Below, one piece after another: positions 54,354 through 64,000 of a DNA stretch of 64,000 bases. Where the stretch lies: NCBI RefSeq assembly GCF_001700895.1, contig NZ_CP013259.1:558001-622000 (forward strand), given 5' to 3'. The stretch's first letter is position 1, and each line of letters begins with the position of its first letter. Source of the DNA: Buchnera aphidicola (Diuraphis noxia) (GTDB taxonomy: Bacteria > Pseudomonadota > Gammaproteobacteria > Enterobacterales > Enterobacteriaceae). The translations under genes and the position numbers were made by a program. The notes under the pieces were generated by a model that ran no database searches, was not told where the DNA came from, and saw only the letters and a list, made by a program, of their open reading frames with translations.

Positions 54354-54463
54354 ATGAATTTTCTTAGAAGTTGATTGTTTGAAATTAAAAAATAAAAACT
54401 TTTTCTTTAAAAAATATTGTATATTTAAAAATACGTAAATACAGTGAATTATAAATACATAAT

Positions 54464-54961
54464 ATGAATACAACTGCAATATATCCAGGAACATTTGATC
54501 CCATCACTTATGGACATCTAGACATTATAACACGAGCAACAAAAATATTTGATAACATAATTATTGCAATTTCTAATAATTTAAAAAAAAAACCTATTTT
54601 TGATCTTAAAGAGAGAATAGAATTAACTAAAATCTCTACATCACATCTAAAAAATATCAAAAAAATACTTGGTTTTAATGGTTTACTTGCAAATTTAGCA
54701 AAAAAAGAAAAAACTAAAATCCTGATTAGAGGAGTACGTACTATATTTGATTTTGATTATGAAATAAAATTAGCTGCTATAAATAAACAAATTTATCCAG
54801 ATTTAGACAGTATATTTTTACTTTCTTCAAAAGAATTTTCTTTTATATCTTCATCCTTTGTTAAAGAAATTGCAAAACATAAAGGTGATACTAAATTATA
54901 TCTTCCTAAAGAAGTACATATTGCATTACTCAAAAAAATAAATAACATTATTGTTCAATAA
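54464..54961 (+). CDS. coaD: Phosphopantetheine adenylyltransferase
   Basis: Penultimate step of coenzyme A synthesis, making dephospho-CoA from 4'-phosphopantetheine and ATP. It has 165 residues (E. coli 159). The nucleotidyltransferase motif YPGTFDPITYGHLDI, IRGVRTIFDFDYE and SKEFSFISSSFVKEI are present. ATG start. It is divergent from epmA and ends before a strong hairpin. Confidence 0.96.
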   Translation: MNTTAIYPGTFDPITYGHLDIITRATKIFDNIIIAISNNLKKKPIFDLKERIELTKISTSHLKNIKKILGFNGLLANLAKKEKTKILIRGVRTIFDFDYEIKLAAINKQIYPDLDSIFLLSSKEFSFISSSFVKEIAKHKGDTKLYLPKEVHIALLKKINNIIVQ

Positions 54962-55000
54962 CATATCTTATTACACTTTAATTTTATAAAAAATTATAAT

Positions 55001-55033
55001 GTAATAGGGTATATATTTCATATACCCTATTAC
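55001..55033. terminator. Bidirectional terminator between coaD and the orphan gene
   Basis: GTAATAGGGTATAT at 55001-55014 pairs over 14 perfect bases with ATATACCCTATTAC at 55020-55033 around a 5-base loop. It is centred between two convergent stop codons; a T-rich run (ATTATAATTTTTTAT on the minus strand) follows on the orphan-gene side. The best hairpin in the window. Confidence 0.8.
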
Positions 55034-55078
55034 TTCATAATTTATGATGTATAATATATCAAAAAAACTAATATATGT

Positions 55079-56496
55079 TTATTTTACAAAGTGTGAATAT
55101 TTAATGATTGGAAAATCATTAGGATAAATAATTACAGTTGCTCGAACTCCTAAAGATTTATATTTTTGAATATAATTACTATTTTGTACATTTAAATCAG
55201 ATAGGTGTGTGGCAACTAATTTAATTGATCCATCATTTAAGTTGTCGATTTTATAAATATTTCGTGAGTTTTTTATTTGATATTGATCAATTTCTGGATG
55301 TTCAGAAATTAATTGAAGATAAGATTGATATAAAAATTTGGGATTTGCATATATAGAAATTATTTTTTGAGAATTGCTATCTGGTATGATTGTTTTAAAA
55401 TCTTGTATCATCTTTTCACGATTATCGGGAGTAATAATTTGGTCATTTATAATAAAAAGAGATACATTAAAATCATCCATAAAAGTCTTATTTAAATCTG
55501 AAGTCAATTTTAAGTTTTCGTAAGATTTTTGAAAATGTATGATTGCATTTTGAATATTTTTCCATGAATTTAATTTATCTGAAACTTTCCATGAATTTTT
55601 GTCAACAATAAAATTTTGCATATAAGATTCTTGAACACTTTTATTCATTCGTTTCTTAAAATTGCTATCTATCTTTGCAAGATGTTTTCTCCCTTCTAAA
55701 TCAAAATTTTCATCTAATCTTGTATAAGAACTATCTTCATTATGTGTTTTAGGAGTCACATTAAGAAGATCTGGAAAAGAACTTTCATACTGAGGATGTT
55801 GCGGATTGTTGTTTAATTTATTAACGATTTTTATTTTTCCTTGATATCGAACTTTTTCAATTATTGATTTTATAAAAATTTTTGAAGATTCAATCATTTG
55901 ATTAAGATCTTCAAGATGTTCAGATAAGGGAATCATTTTTGTAGTTTTGGAATTTGGATCTAAATCTCGATCTGAAAATAATATAGTTTTAATTTTTCCA
56001 TTAAAAACTTGCATTGTCTTTTTTTTTGCAGTTTTATAAGTAGTGACTACTTTATCTTTAATAGCATTTAAAATATCACGACTTATTCTTAAAAGATCGA
56101 AATCTATGAATTTTTTTTGAAAAGTTGTGTTTTTATTGTTTAAAACATATGATGAGGGGTTATTAGAAATTTTTTTTTCATTAAAAGTTTTACAGAAGAT
56201 TTATCACTTGCATTGATAATTTTGTGAAAATTTTTGTCTACAAATAGAGAAGATTCTAAATTGTATTTTTTATACATGTTTTTTTTTGTGTGTTGATTTA
56301 ATATGTCTAATAAAATTAGAGAATTTTCACATATATTTTTCAAATTTTTTTCTATATCTTTTTGAAATATCATTGATGATATAATTTTTTTATTTTTGTT
56401 ATGTTCTGATAATTTTTTATTAGAAATTTTATAAGTATTTTGTTTTATTTCAGGTTTTTTTCTAATTATATCCATATTAAAAAGATTATATGACAT
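55079..56496 (-). CDS. Buchnera orphan protein, single 472-residue gene split at an A9 tract
   Basis: I do not recognise a function. It looks like two ORFs, 118 codons (56496-56140) and 311 codons (56014-55079). The first frame runs off at nine A (plus-strand T9, 56170-56178). With one extra A it continues ISNNPSSYVLNNKN through 40-odd further codons, all open, into the second ORF: 472 residues in one reading frame. The protein is hydrophilic, Lys/Asn/Ser-rich, with no signal peptide or membrane segment visible. It starts MSYNLFNMDIIRKK. E. coli has no counterpart between coaD and rsmJ. Buchnera genomes carry a few such orphans, but I cannot assign a name. Confidence 0.75.
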
Positions 56497-56681
56497 AATA
56501 TTTTATCCTTATTTTTGATACACTGTTTTTATAAATTGATAACAATGAAATTAACAGATTAATTTTTTTAAATAATTTTTATATATTTTTTATATATACA
56601 ATATATAAAAAATTTATTAAATTATATTTTAGATATATTTTTAAAAAAGTCAATTATTAATTATGAAAAAAAAGGTAAAAC

Positions 56682-57419
56682 ATGAAAATATATTTATCAT
56701 TTAAAGATAATAATAAACGATTGTATAATTTAATTAATTTATTTAATTTAAAACATGATGAAAATTGTCCTATAACTCTAATAGTAAATTCTAATTCACT
56801 CGAATTACATAATCGTAGAAATCCTAAACAAAACCCTATAAAAGTTGATTTTACATCAAAAAAAAATATTTATAGATGTCGTTCAATTCAAAAAAATGAA
56901 ATATTAGCTAAAGTTGTAGGAATAAAAAATTCTTATTATCCTATTATTTTAGATGCAACAGCAGGATTAGGAAGCGATGCTTTTATACTTTCTTTTTTAG
57001 GTTGTCGCGTTTTTATGGTAGAACGTAATCCAATCATTGCTGCATTATTAAAAGATGGATTAGACAGAGGTTATCAAGACACAAAAATAGGAAGTTGGTT
57101 AAAAAAAAGATTACAATTAATTTTTGATGATAGTTTTCATATAATAAAATCGACTGTTTTAGAACCAGATATTATATATATAGATCCTATGTATCCTTTA
57201 CGGAAAAAAACATCTTTGCCAAAAAAAAATATGCAAATTTTTAGAACATTAATAGGAAAAGATGATGATGCTAAGAATTTATTAACTCTTTCTAGAACCG
57301 TTGCAAAAAAAAGAATTGTTGTTAAACGTCCTTATTATGCAAAACCCTTATCTAAAGATAAGATAAATTTTGTTATTAGAGGCAAAACACATCGTTTTGA
57401 TATATATCATCCTATTTAA
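56682..57419 (+). CDS. rsmJ: 16S rRNA (guanine-1516-N2)-methyltransferase RsmJ
   Basis: Methylates G1516 of 16S rRNA with S-adenosylmethionine. It has 245 residues (E. coli 250). The SAM site DATAGLGSDAFILSFLGC, VERNPIIAALLKDGL, the catalytic-type IDPMYPLRKK and the C-terminal HRFDIYHP match. ATG start with AAGG nearby. Convergent with pitA, as their E. coli orthologs are close neighbours. Confidence 0.95.
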   Translation: MKIYLSFKDNNKRLYNLINLFNLKHDENCPITLIVNSNSLELHNRRNPKQNPIKVDFTSKKNIYRCRSIQKNEILAKVVGIKNSYYPIILDATAGLGSDAFILSFLGCRVFMVERNPIIAALLKDGLDRGYQDTKIGSWLKKRLQLIFDDSFHIIKSTVLEPDIIYIDPMYPLRKKTSLPKKNMQIFRTLIGKDDDAKNLLTLSRTVAKKRIVVKRPYYAKPLSKDKINFVIRGKTHRFDIYHPI

Positions 57420-57428
57420 AATATAAAC

Positions 57429-57457
57429 AGGAGTACATATTATTTTCACGTACCCCT
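57429..57457. terminator. Weak hairpin between rsmJ and pitA
   Basis: AGGAGTAC at 57429-57436 pairs with GTACCCCT at 57450-57457 with one mismatch and a 13-base loop, 10 bp after the rsmJ stop and 48 bp after the pitA stop. Plausible shared terminator, but no strong T-run. Confidence 0.4.
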
Positions 57458-57504
57458 ATTAAAACACTAATAATTTTACAAAATTTATATTCTAAATTCA
57501 TATT

Positions 57505-58968
57505 TTATATTAGAAATAACGTGATAGAATATAAAAAGCTAGATAAAATAATTGAAATAGGTAAAGTTAATAACCATGCTAAGGCGATGTTTTTAATAGT
57601 ATTCATTTGAATTCCATCACCATCAATTAACATTGTGCCTGCTACTGAAGATGATAAAATATGTGTAGTAGAAACAGGTATTCCTGTATAACTTGCTAAT
57701 CCAATTGAAAATGAAGCTGTTATTTGTGCTGACATAGCTTGTGCGTAAGTCATTTCTTTTTTTCCTATCTTTTCACCAATAGTAATCACGATACGTTTCC
57801 AACCTATCATAGTTCCTATTGATAAAGATAACGCGACAATTAATATAATCCACATAGGCGCATATTCAATATTTTTTAGTATATTTTTTTTGCTTTTTAT
57901 TAAAAAATTTTTATCTTTTTTATCAAGATTAATAATGTTGATTGTTTGGTCAATTACATCAGAAATATATAATAAAAGATGACGTAATTGCAATCTTTTT
58001 TCTCCATCTAATGTATTATAATTAGAAATATCTTGTAGTAAAAATTTAGTTTTATTTATGTTTGTAATAATTTCATAAAAATTACATGAATTAATTATTT
58101 TTTTGTTTTCAATTTTTTGCAATGTATTTTTTGAATATGTTAAATAATATTTTTCTAATTGATGAATTGTATTTTTTGTGCAAATTATTTCAGTTGTAGT
58201 AGAATTTAAATTTATTAAAAAAGAAGAAGGTACAATTCCTATCAAAACGAGCATTATTAATCCAATACCTTTTTGTCCATCATTTGCACCATGAGTATAA
58301 CTGACACCGATAGATGATAAAATCAATGCTACGCGAATAAAAAATGGTGGATTTTTTTTTCCATCTATTTTTTCACGTTCTAATGGAGTCATATGGATTT
58401 GATAAAAATTTTTATTAATATTATTAACATAGTATCGTAATAAAAAAATTAGACTACCTGCTATTATCAATCCTATAATAGGAGAAAAAATAAGAGATAA
58501 AAACACACTTTTCATTTTAGGAATGTTAAGTGCATCAACTAAAGATGCATTTTTCATGATCGCATTTGTTATTCCGATTCCAACAATTGCTCCAATTAAC
58601 GAATGTGAACTTGAGGCAGGTAAACAAAAATACCAAGTAGATAAATTCCATATTATAGCAGCTAATAAAATCGAAAAAATCATAGCAAGTGCATTTTTTG
58701 ATGTACTATTTAATAGTAAATCGTTTGGCAAAAGATGTACAATCGCATAAGCAACTGTTAAACCTCCAAGTATCACACCTAAAAAATTAAATATTCCAGA
58801 CATTACGACTGCAACATTTGAAGACATTGCACGAGTATAAATTAACGTTGATACTGCATTTGCTGTATCATGAAAACCATTTATAGCTTCATAAAATAAA
58901 ACGAAAAATAAAGCTAAAAAAACGAATAAACTATGATTCAAATCAGAATAAGAAAATAAGTATAGCAT
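57505..58968 (-). CDS. pitA: Low-affinity inorganic phosphate transporter PitA
   Basis: Proton-coupled metal-phosphate symporter of the inner membrane. The start is the ATG at 58966-58968 (487 residues), since MLYLFSYSDLN aligns with the E. coli start; a TTG three codons earlier was rejected. About ten membrane segments and the duplicated PD001131-type signatures NGFHDTANAVSTLIYTRA and GLASYTGIPVSTTHILSS are present. A Lys-rich cytosolic loop is in the middle. Faces rsmJ tail-to-tail. Confidence 0.95.
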   Translation of the reverse strand: MLYLFSYSDLNHSLFVFLALFFVLFYEAINGFHDTANAVSTLIYTRAMSSNVAVVMSGIFNFLGVILGGLTVAYAIVHLLPNDLLLNSTSKNALAMIFSILLAAIIWNLSTWYFCLPASSSHSLIGAIVGIGITNAIMKNASLVDALNIPKMKSVFLSLIFSPIIGLIIAGSLIFLLRYYVNNINKNFYQIHMTPLEREKIDGKKNPPFFIRVALILSSIGVSYTHGANDGQKGIGLIMLVLIGIVPSSFLINLNSTTTEIICTKNTIHQLEKYYLTYSKNTLQKIENKKIINSCNFYEIITNINKTKFLLQDISNYNTLDGEKRLQLRHLLLYISDVIDQTINIINLDKKDKNFLIKSKKNILKNIEYAPMWIILIVALSLSIGTMIGWKRIVITIGEKIGKKEMTYAQAMSAQITASFSIGLASYTGIPVSTTHILSSSVAGTMLIDGDGIQMNTIKNIALAWLLTLPISIILSSFLYSITLFLI

Positions 58969-59106
58969 AATCTTCAAGCCATTTTGATGAATTGAACTAA
59001 GTTTATTATCTGTAAGAAACTATATTTGAGGAAAGAAAAATATGAATTTTTGTATAAAAATGATTTTTGATACTTTTCATAAAAGAATAACATTTATTCA
59101 TAGTAT

Positions 59107-60321
59107 TTAATTTTTTTTTAATTTTAAAGATAATATCACTCCTAATAATAACATTGTTGTTATAAAAATTGAAATTCCTAACCACTGTAAATGCAACCAA
59201 AAATATCCACCAACTGTACCAAATAAACTTGAACCTAAATAATAAAAAAATAAATATAAAGAAGTAGCTTGTACTTTAGCAGTTTTTGTCTGAGAACTGA
59301 TCCAACTACTAGCAATAGAATGTGATGCGAAAAACCCACTAGAAAAGACTATTAAGCCTAAAATAATTATATATAATTGATTATATTGTGTAACAAATAC
59401 ACCTATTAACATTAAACATAAAGACATTATTAAAACGTTTTTTCGAGAATATTTTTTTATTAAAATTCCAGCTTTAGGAGAACTATAAACTCCAGTTAAA
59501 TAAATCATAGATAATAATCCTATAGTGGATGGATAAAGAAAAAATGGTTCTAAAATTAAACGATAGCTAATATAGTTAAATATTGTAACAAAACTACCCA
59601 TTAATATAAAACCTATTAAAAATAAAATACATAATTTAGGTTTTTTTAATTGTGAATAAAAACGTGTTAAAAAACTATAAAAATTAATAGAAATAGAATG
59701 AAAATTTTTAGATTCAGGTAAAAAATATAAAAACAGACAAGAAGATATAAAAGAAAATAATCCAATAATTATTAATGAAATATTCCATGAAAATCGTTCG
59801 GATAAAAGGCTACTTAAAAGTCTTCCTGAACATCCACCTATAGTATTACCGCTGATATACAAACCCATACAAAAAGATAAGGAATTGGGATGTATTTCTT
59901 CGCTAATATATGTCATAGCTACAGCTACAACACCACTTAGTGCTAAACCTGTTAAAGCACGAAACAAAACAATATTAGTCCAACTAGTCATCATAGAACA
60001 TATTATTGTTAATATTGCTGCTATAAATAAAGAAGCAGACATAATTGATTTTCTACCTATTACATCAGACAAAGGTCCAGTAAATAACATACCAAAAGCC
60101 ATCATTCCAGTGGCTGAAGATAACGACCAACTGCTTTCGGCAGGAGTGAGAGAAAATTCTTTAGAAAATACTGGCAAAATTGATTGTACACAGTATAAAA
60201 TTGAAAAAGTAGAAAATCCACCTGAAAAAAGAGCCAGAATAACTTGATTAAATTTTCTTGTATTTTTTTTAATATACTGTTTTTTTTCAAATGATTCATT
60301 GTTTTCTTTTAATAAAATCAA
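59107..60321 (-). CDS. ynfM: MFS transporter YnfM-like
   Basis: Inner-membrane major-facilitator protein of unknown substrate, 404 residues with about 12 membrane segments. ILYCVQSILPVFSKEFSLTP, FTGPLSDVIGRKS, MTYISEEIHPNSLSFCMGLY and LTGVYSSPKAG closely follow E. coli YnfM. The start is TTG at 60319-60321 with AGGAG 7 bases upstream, so a TTG start looks genuine. It lies between pitA and dapF, not in its E. coli context. Confidence 0.9.
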   Translation of the reverse strand: MILLKENNESFEKKQYIKKNTRKFNQVILALFSGGFSTFSILYCVQSILPVFSKEFSLTPAESSWSLSSATGMMAFGMLFTGPLSDVIGRKSIMSASLFIAAILTIICSMMTSWTNIVLFRALTGLALSGVVAVAMTYISEEIHPNSLSFCMGLYISGNTIGGCSGRLLSSLLSERFSWNISLIIIGLFSFISSCLFLYFLPESKNFHSISINFYSFLTRFYSQLKKPKLCILFLIGFILMGSFVTIFNYISYRLILEPFFLYPSTIGLLSMIYLTGVYSSPKAGILIKKYSRKNVLIMSLCLMLIGVFVTQYNQLYIIILGLIVFSSGFFASHSIASSWISSQTKTAKVQATSLYLFFYYLGSSLFGTVGGYFWLHLQWLGISIFITTMLLLGVILSLKLKKN

Positions 60322-60351
60322 AATATCACTCCTGTTTTAGAAAAAATAATT

Positions 60352-61206
60352 TTATAGATATATATAACCATCATAAATATGTTTTGCAGGTCCTGTCATA
60401 TACAGACAATGTCCAAAACCTTTCCAGGTTATAATGAGTTGTCCACCTAATAGAGTCACTTTAACGGTATTAGAAAGTAAATTTTGTGCAATACCTACCG
60501 CTACTGCAGCACATGCTCCACTACCACAAGAATAGGTTTCACCTACATCACGTTCATATACCCTTAATTTAATATTTTTTCTATTTATAATTTCCATAAA
60601 TCCTACATTAATTCCCTGAGGGAATAGAATGTTTTTTTCTATATTTTTACCAAGTATGTTGACAGGCGCATTTTTAATAGTTTGAACTTTAATAATACAA
60701 TGAGGATTACCAATTGACACAAGACTACACATTAATTTTTCTTGAAAAAGCTCTATTGAAAAATTTTTATGTGAAAAATTTTTTAATAAAGTAAAATTTT
60801 TTAATTCAAAATCAGGTTTATTCATATTAACTTGAATCATATCATTAGATAAAAATTCAATAATTAAACTATTTTTTTGTGTGCTAAGAAAAATTTTTTT
60901 CTTATTAGTTAAACCTTTTAACAATAAAAACAAACCAATACATCGTGCACCATTACCACATTGTTCAACTTCACTGCCATTTGCATTAAAAATTCGATAA
61001 TTAAAATCAAAAGAAGGATGATTCGATTTTTCTACAATTAAAAGTTGATCGAAACCAATCCCAGTATTTCGATTAGATAATTTTTTTATTATACATGATG
61101 ATAAAAGAAAATTTTGATTAATGCAATCAACAACCATAAAATCATTACCTAATCCATGCATTTTAGAAAAAGATAATTTTTTTTTGTTCTTATCATATGA
61201 AATCAT
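60352..61206 (-). CDS. dapF: Diaminopimelate epimerase
   Basis: Converts LL-DAP to meso-DAP for lysine and peptidoglycan. It has 284 residues (E. coli 274, ten extra at the N terminus). [15 protein letters not shown], the first catalytic Cys in QCGNGARC and the second in [11 protein letters not shown] are intact. ATG start with TTAGGA upstream. Divergent from cyaY, as in E. coli. Confidence 0.97.
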   Translation of the reverse strand: MISYDKNKKKLSFSKMHGLGNDFMVVDCINQNFLLSSCIIKKLSNRNTGIGFDQLLIVEKSNHPSFDFNYRIFNANGSEVEQCGNGARCIGLFLLLKGLTNKKKIFLSTQKNSLIIEFLSNDMIQVNMNKPDFELKNFTLLKNFSHKNFSIELFQEKLMCSLVSIGNPHCIIKVQTIKNAPVNILGKNIEKNILFPQGINVGFMEIINRKNIKLRVYERDVGETYSCGSGACAAVAVGIAQNLLSNTVKVTLLGGQLIITWKGFGHCLYMTGPAKHIYDGYIYL

Positions 61207-61372
61207 ATTCTGTCCTAATTAATAGTTTAATGTTTTAAAACCTATTTTTTATAAATCAATCCAAATAATCATTAAAATTATAGTAAAAATAGAATTATAT
61301 AAAAATATATTAATCTCATTATTTTTGTCTTTCAAATTTGTTATAATAAATATAAAAACTAAGGAAATAATC

Positions 61373-61723
61373 ATGAAAAACACAACTACAAATAAAAAAA
61401 ATAATTTTTATGTTTTATTGAACGATTTATTTCTAAAAATAGAAGATATTTTAAATTTATATGAGAATGAAATTGATATAGACTATGAAATTCAAGATTA
61501 TGTGATGACTATTACCTTTTCAAATAAAAGTTTAATTATAATCAATAAACAAGAATCACTAAAACAAATTTGGTTAGCTACGAAAATCAATGGATATCAT
61601 TTTAACTACAAGGAAAATAAATGGATTTGTAATCGTACTAAAAAAAATTTTTGGGAAATATTTGAAAATGCCTTTTCTATACAATCAAATAAAAAAATTA
61701 TTTTTAATCCGAAACACTTTTAA
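61373..61723 (+). CDS. cyaY: Frataxin homolog CyaY
   Basis: Iron-binding regulator of Fe-S assembly on IscS-IscU. The start is the ATG at 61373 (116 residues) with AAGGA 8 bases upstream; a TTG 16 codons earlier was rejected. The acidic helix ([20 protein letters not shown]) and the [14 protein letters not shown] and QIWLA strands match frataxin. TATAAT at 61342-61347 is a likely -10. hemC follows 99 bp downstream. Confidence 0.94.
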   Translation: MKNTTTNKKNNFYVLLNDLFLKIEDILNLYENEIDIDYEIQDYVMTITFSNKSLIIINKQESLKQIWLATKINGYHFNYKENKWICNRTKKNFWEIFENAFSIQSNKKIIFNPKHF

Positions 61724-61822
61724 CAAAAAAATAAATTGATTATAAATATGAAAATTATAATGATTTTTCACCGGTTTTAAGGATTGTAAGAAAAAAATCA
61801 TATAAAATATACTCATATTAAC

Positions 61823-62779
61823 ATGAATTGTAATATGAAAAATAAAACATTAAGAATTGCTACTAGAAAAAGTCCGTTGGCTTTACAACAAACTAAATAT
61901 GTTCAAAAAAAAATACTATCTTTGTATCCAGATGTGAATATAAAATTAGTACCTATTGTCACTAATGGAGATAACATTTTAAATAAATCTCTATCAAAAA
62001 TAGGAGGAAAGGGATTATTTATAAAAGAATTAGAGATTGCTTTGCTTGAGAATAAAGCGGATATTGCAATTCATTCTATGAAAGATCTTCCAGTAAATAT
62101 TACAAAGGAATTATGTTTAGTTAGCGTCTGTAAAAGAGGAAACCCATTAGACACACTAGTATCTAATCATTATAATTCAATTAATCAATTACCCCAAGGT
62201 GCTAAAATTGGTACATCTAGTTTAAGAAGACAATGCCAACTGATTACTTATCGACCAGATTTAATTATTTTACCCTTAAGAGGAAATATTGAAACAAGAA
62301 TAGCTAAATTAGATCAAGGAAAATATGACGCAATTATTCTTGCAACTGAAGGTTTAAACAGATTAAAATTACAAAATCGAATTACTCAAATTATACCTGC
62401 TGAATTATCCCTTCCTTCATGTGGTCAAGGTGCAATCGGTATTCAATCTAGAATACACGATAAAAAAATGATATTTTTTTTATCTCGTCTTAATCATATA
62501 AACTCCTTTATTGAAATTAATGCAGAAAGAGCATTTTGTAGAAAATTGAATGCAGGATGTCATATTCCAATAGGAAGTTATGCTATTATTAAAAAAAATC
62601 AAATTTGGTTACGAGGATTAGTAGGTTCACCTAATGGTGAAACTATATTAAAAGGAGAAAAAATAGGCAGATATAATACAGGAGAAAAAATGGGATACTC
62701 ACTTGCTAAAGAATTATTACAAAATGGAGCTCAAAATATTCTTAACAATATCTTTTTACAACAGTTTAATTATATATGA
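61823..62779 (+). CDS. hemC: Hydroxymethylbilane synthase
   Basis: Polymerises four porphobilinogens into hydroxymethylbilane, a tetrapyrrole precursor. It has 318 residues (E. coli 313). [33 protein letters not shown] and the cofactor cysteine in [12 protein letters not shown] are present. An ATG four codons later is a possible start. The stop overlaps hemD by 4 bp (ATGA). Confidence 0.96.
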   Translation: MNCNMKNKTLRIATRKSPLALQQTKYVQKKILSLYPDVNIKLVPIVTNGDNILNKSLSKIGGKGLFIKELEIALLENKADIAIHSMKDLPVNITKELCLVSVCKRGNPLDTLVSNHYNSINQLPQGAKIGTSSLRRQCQLITYRPDLIILPLRGNIETRIAKLDQGKYDAIILATEGLNRLKLQNRITQIIPAELSLPSCGQGAIGIQSRIHDKKMIFFLSRLNHINSFIEINAERAFCRKLNAGCHIPIGSYAIIKKNQIWLRGLVGSPNGETILKGEKIGRYNTGEKMGYSLAKELLQNGAQNILNNIFLQQFNYI

Positions 62780-63530
62780 AAATATTAGTCATGAGACCTG
62801 AACGATTAGGTAAAGATTTAGTAAATAATTTAAATAAAATAGGTATAAAATCTTGGCATTTTTCTTTTTTTGATTTTGATATAAGCACTAGTTCGATGAA
62901 TTTGTCTAATAAGTGCAATGAATTATATCAATCTAATATAATTGTTCTATTTTCTAAAAGATCTATTTACTATACAAACTTATATTTAAAACATAATAAT
63001 TTAAAATGGCCTGATAATGTAAAATATTTTACTATTGGTCAAAGTACTGCGCTTTTTCTTTATAAATATGTAAAAAAAAAATATTTTTCCCTCAAGAAAA
63101 AGAAAATAGTGAGAATTTATTAAAATTATTATATAGAAATTTATTAAAAAACGATAAAATAGTGTTATTACAAGGTGAAAATGGACGAAAATTAATACAA
63201 AGACAATTAAAAAAAAAATTTAATATTTCTCTTGTTGAATGTTATAAAAGAGTTGTAAAAAATATAGATATGCAAATAGAAGAAAAAAAATGGCGGTCGT
63301 ATAAAATAAACACTTTAGTTATAACTAGTAGCGAAATTTTATACCATGTAAAAAATGTAGTGTCTAGTCTAGATAGAACGGATTGGTTATTAAAATGTAA
63401 AATTTTTGTCATAAGTATAAGATTGCTAAAAATAGCAAAATATTTAGGATGGAATGATGTCATAGTTGCAAGTTGTGCAAGTAATAATTGTTTAATAAAA
63501 AGAATAGAGGAAATTAAATATATTCATTAA
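62776..63530 (+). CDS. hemD: Uroporphyrinogen-III synthase, frame broken at an A10 tract
   Basis: Closes hydroxymethylbilane to uroporphyrinogen III, the branch point to heme and siroheme. The frame breaks at ten A (63072-63081); one extra A continues as [19 protein letters not shown] into the second half, giving 251 residues (E. coli 246). The E. coli counterpart at this point reads QKILYPQDREISEVLLQL, so the inferred join is exact. The downstream half includes [25 protein letters not shown] and [10 protein letters not shown]. Starts as ATGA overlapping hemC. Slippage, decay or miscall are the options. Confidence 0.87.
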
Positions 63531-63535
63531 GTTTT

Positions 63536-63612
63536 TGGTCGGCGAAAGAGGATTTGAACCTCTGACCTACTGGTCCCAAACCAGTTGCGCTACCAAGCTG
63601 CGCTATTCGCCG
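63536..63612 (-). tRNA. tRNA-Pro(UGG)
   Basis: 77 nt including an encoded CCA, acceptor CGGCGAA/TTCGCCG, anticodon TGG (plus-strand CCA at 63576-63578). Close to E. coli proM. Last gene of the argX-hisR-proM tRNA group; it ends 5 bp from the hemD stop on the opposite strand. Confidence 0.96.
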
Positions 63613-63649
63613 TTTTTGATTATGAAAATGCTATATAATCTAGTTTTTG

Positions 63650-63723
63650 GGTGGCTAATGGGACTTGAACCCATGACCTCTGGAATCACAATCCAGAACT
63701 CTACCAACTGAGCTATAGCCACC
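63650..63723 (-). tRNA. tRNA-His(GUG)
   Basis: 74 nt, anticodon GTG (plus-strand CAC at 63687-63689), near-identical to E. coli hisR. The extra 5' G that pairs with C73, the identity element for histidyl-tRNA synthetase, is encoded. CCA is not encoded. E. coli has leuT between hisR and proM; it is missing here. Confidence 0.96.
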
Positions 63724-63767
63724 AAAATAAAAAAATAAGTTAATGGAGATGTGATTTTTATAAACAA

Positions 63768-63841
63768 TGCGCTCGACAGGATTTGAACCTGACACCTCTA
63801 CCTTCGGAGGGTAGCGCTCTATCCAAATGAGCTACGAGCGC
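63768..63841 (-). tRNA. tRNA-Arg(CCG)
   Basis: 74 nt, acceptor GCGCTCG/CGAGCGC, anticodon CCG (plus-strand CGG at 63805-63807), matching E. coli argX. CCA is not encoded. First gene of the tRNA group, following rho. It reads CGG, a codon expected to be rare in this genome. Confidence 0.95.
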
Positions 63842-63933
63842 AATATTAAAAAATAACAACTAGATTTTAAAATTAATTAACTCTGATGTCCAGCTTTTTT
63901 TTGTAAAAATTTAAAATAAAACATTTCAAATTT

Positions 63934-64000
63934 TCATGAACGTTTCATCATATCAAAAAATTCATCGTTAGTTTTAGTCATAGAAAGTTTGTTTAATAAA
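63934..64000 (-). CDS. rho: Transcription termination factor Rho, C-terminal end only
   Basis: Only the last 21 codons and stop are inside the window, reading NKLSMTKTNDEFFDMMKRS and TGA at 63934-63936. This matches the E. coli Rho C terminus almost exactly. Rho is the hexameric RNA helicase that ends transcription at unstructured C-rich sites. The rest lies beyond the right edge. Confidence 0.9.
   Translation of the reverse strand, partial: LLNKLSMTKTNDEFFDMMKRS

Noticed and set aside
54306..54494. 62-codon minus-strand ORF upstream of epmA
   Set aside because: It is the epmA start region read in the wrong frame across the A10 tract, with no homology of its own.
61325..61372. Longer cyaY from an upstream TTG
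   Set aside because: It would include the likely -10 TATAAT; the ATG at 61373 has AAGGA upstream.

Overview
This AT-rich window (roughly a quarter G+C) comes from the chromosome of an aphid endosymbiont, Buchnera aphidicola. Nearly every gene is a slightly shortened ortholog of an Escherichia coli gene. Local gene order matches E. coli segments with members deleted in between, spacers are almost pure A/T, no insertion sequence, phage or CRISPR is visible, and one orphan gene is of the kind found only in Buchnera. I infer a lineage other than the pea-aphid reference, because it carries a decaying ansA copy and a broken mutL.

Layout. 1-6.0 kb: str operon with the tRNA-thiolation genes (tusDCB-rpsL-rpsG-fusA-tuf) plus fkpA. 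6.0-7.2 kb: eroded spacer. 7.2-12.2 kb: tsgA, then aroK-aroB-rpe-trpS. 12.6-17.5 kb: tRNA-Ser, deoD/deoB, prfC and an ansA pseudogene. 17.6-29.4 kb: nfuA/bioH, ssb, dnaB, gshB-ruvX-yggS-hemW, trmB/mutY-yggX, murI, sbcB. 29.5-39.4 kb: tmaR, two tRNAs, pyrE, dut, cysQ, rpsF-rpsR-rplI, rnr, purA, hflKC. 39.5-47.1 kb: miaA, a broken mutL, the mannitol system mtlA-mtlD, pgi. 47.3-56.5 kb: orn, tRNA-Gly, amiB, rpmE, an ftsN remnant, hslVU, ibpA, fpr, epmA, coaD and the orphan gene. 56.7-64 kb: rsmJ, pitA, ynfM, dapF, cyaY, hemC-hemD, three tRNAs and the end of rho.

The genes fit a provisioning symbiont. Shikimate (aroK, aroB), lysine/peptidoglycan (dapF, murI), sulfate assimilation (cysQ), glutathione (gshB), purine and pyrimidine (purA, deoD, deoB, pyrE, dut) and mannitol/glucose use (mtlA, mtlD, pgi) are kept, alongside translation, chaperones and proteases.

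The main discovery is a set of genes whose reading frame breaks exactly at long poly(A) tracts and is restored by adding or removing one A: yggS, amiB (two tracts), an ftsN remnant (tracts up to A18), epmA, hemD, and the orphan gene, which looks like two genes but reads as one 472-residue protein. This matches the transcriptional-slippage rescue known for Buchnera poly(A) tracts, although homopolymer sequencing errors must be excluded. mutL is broken differently: it has a frameshift outside any long tract and substitutions in its ATPase motifs. A sigma-32-type promoter is visible upstream of ibpA, at the site where a poly(A) change is known to set aphid heat tolerance.
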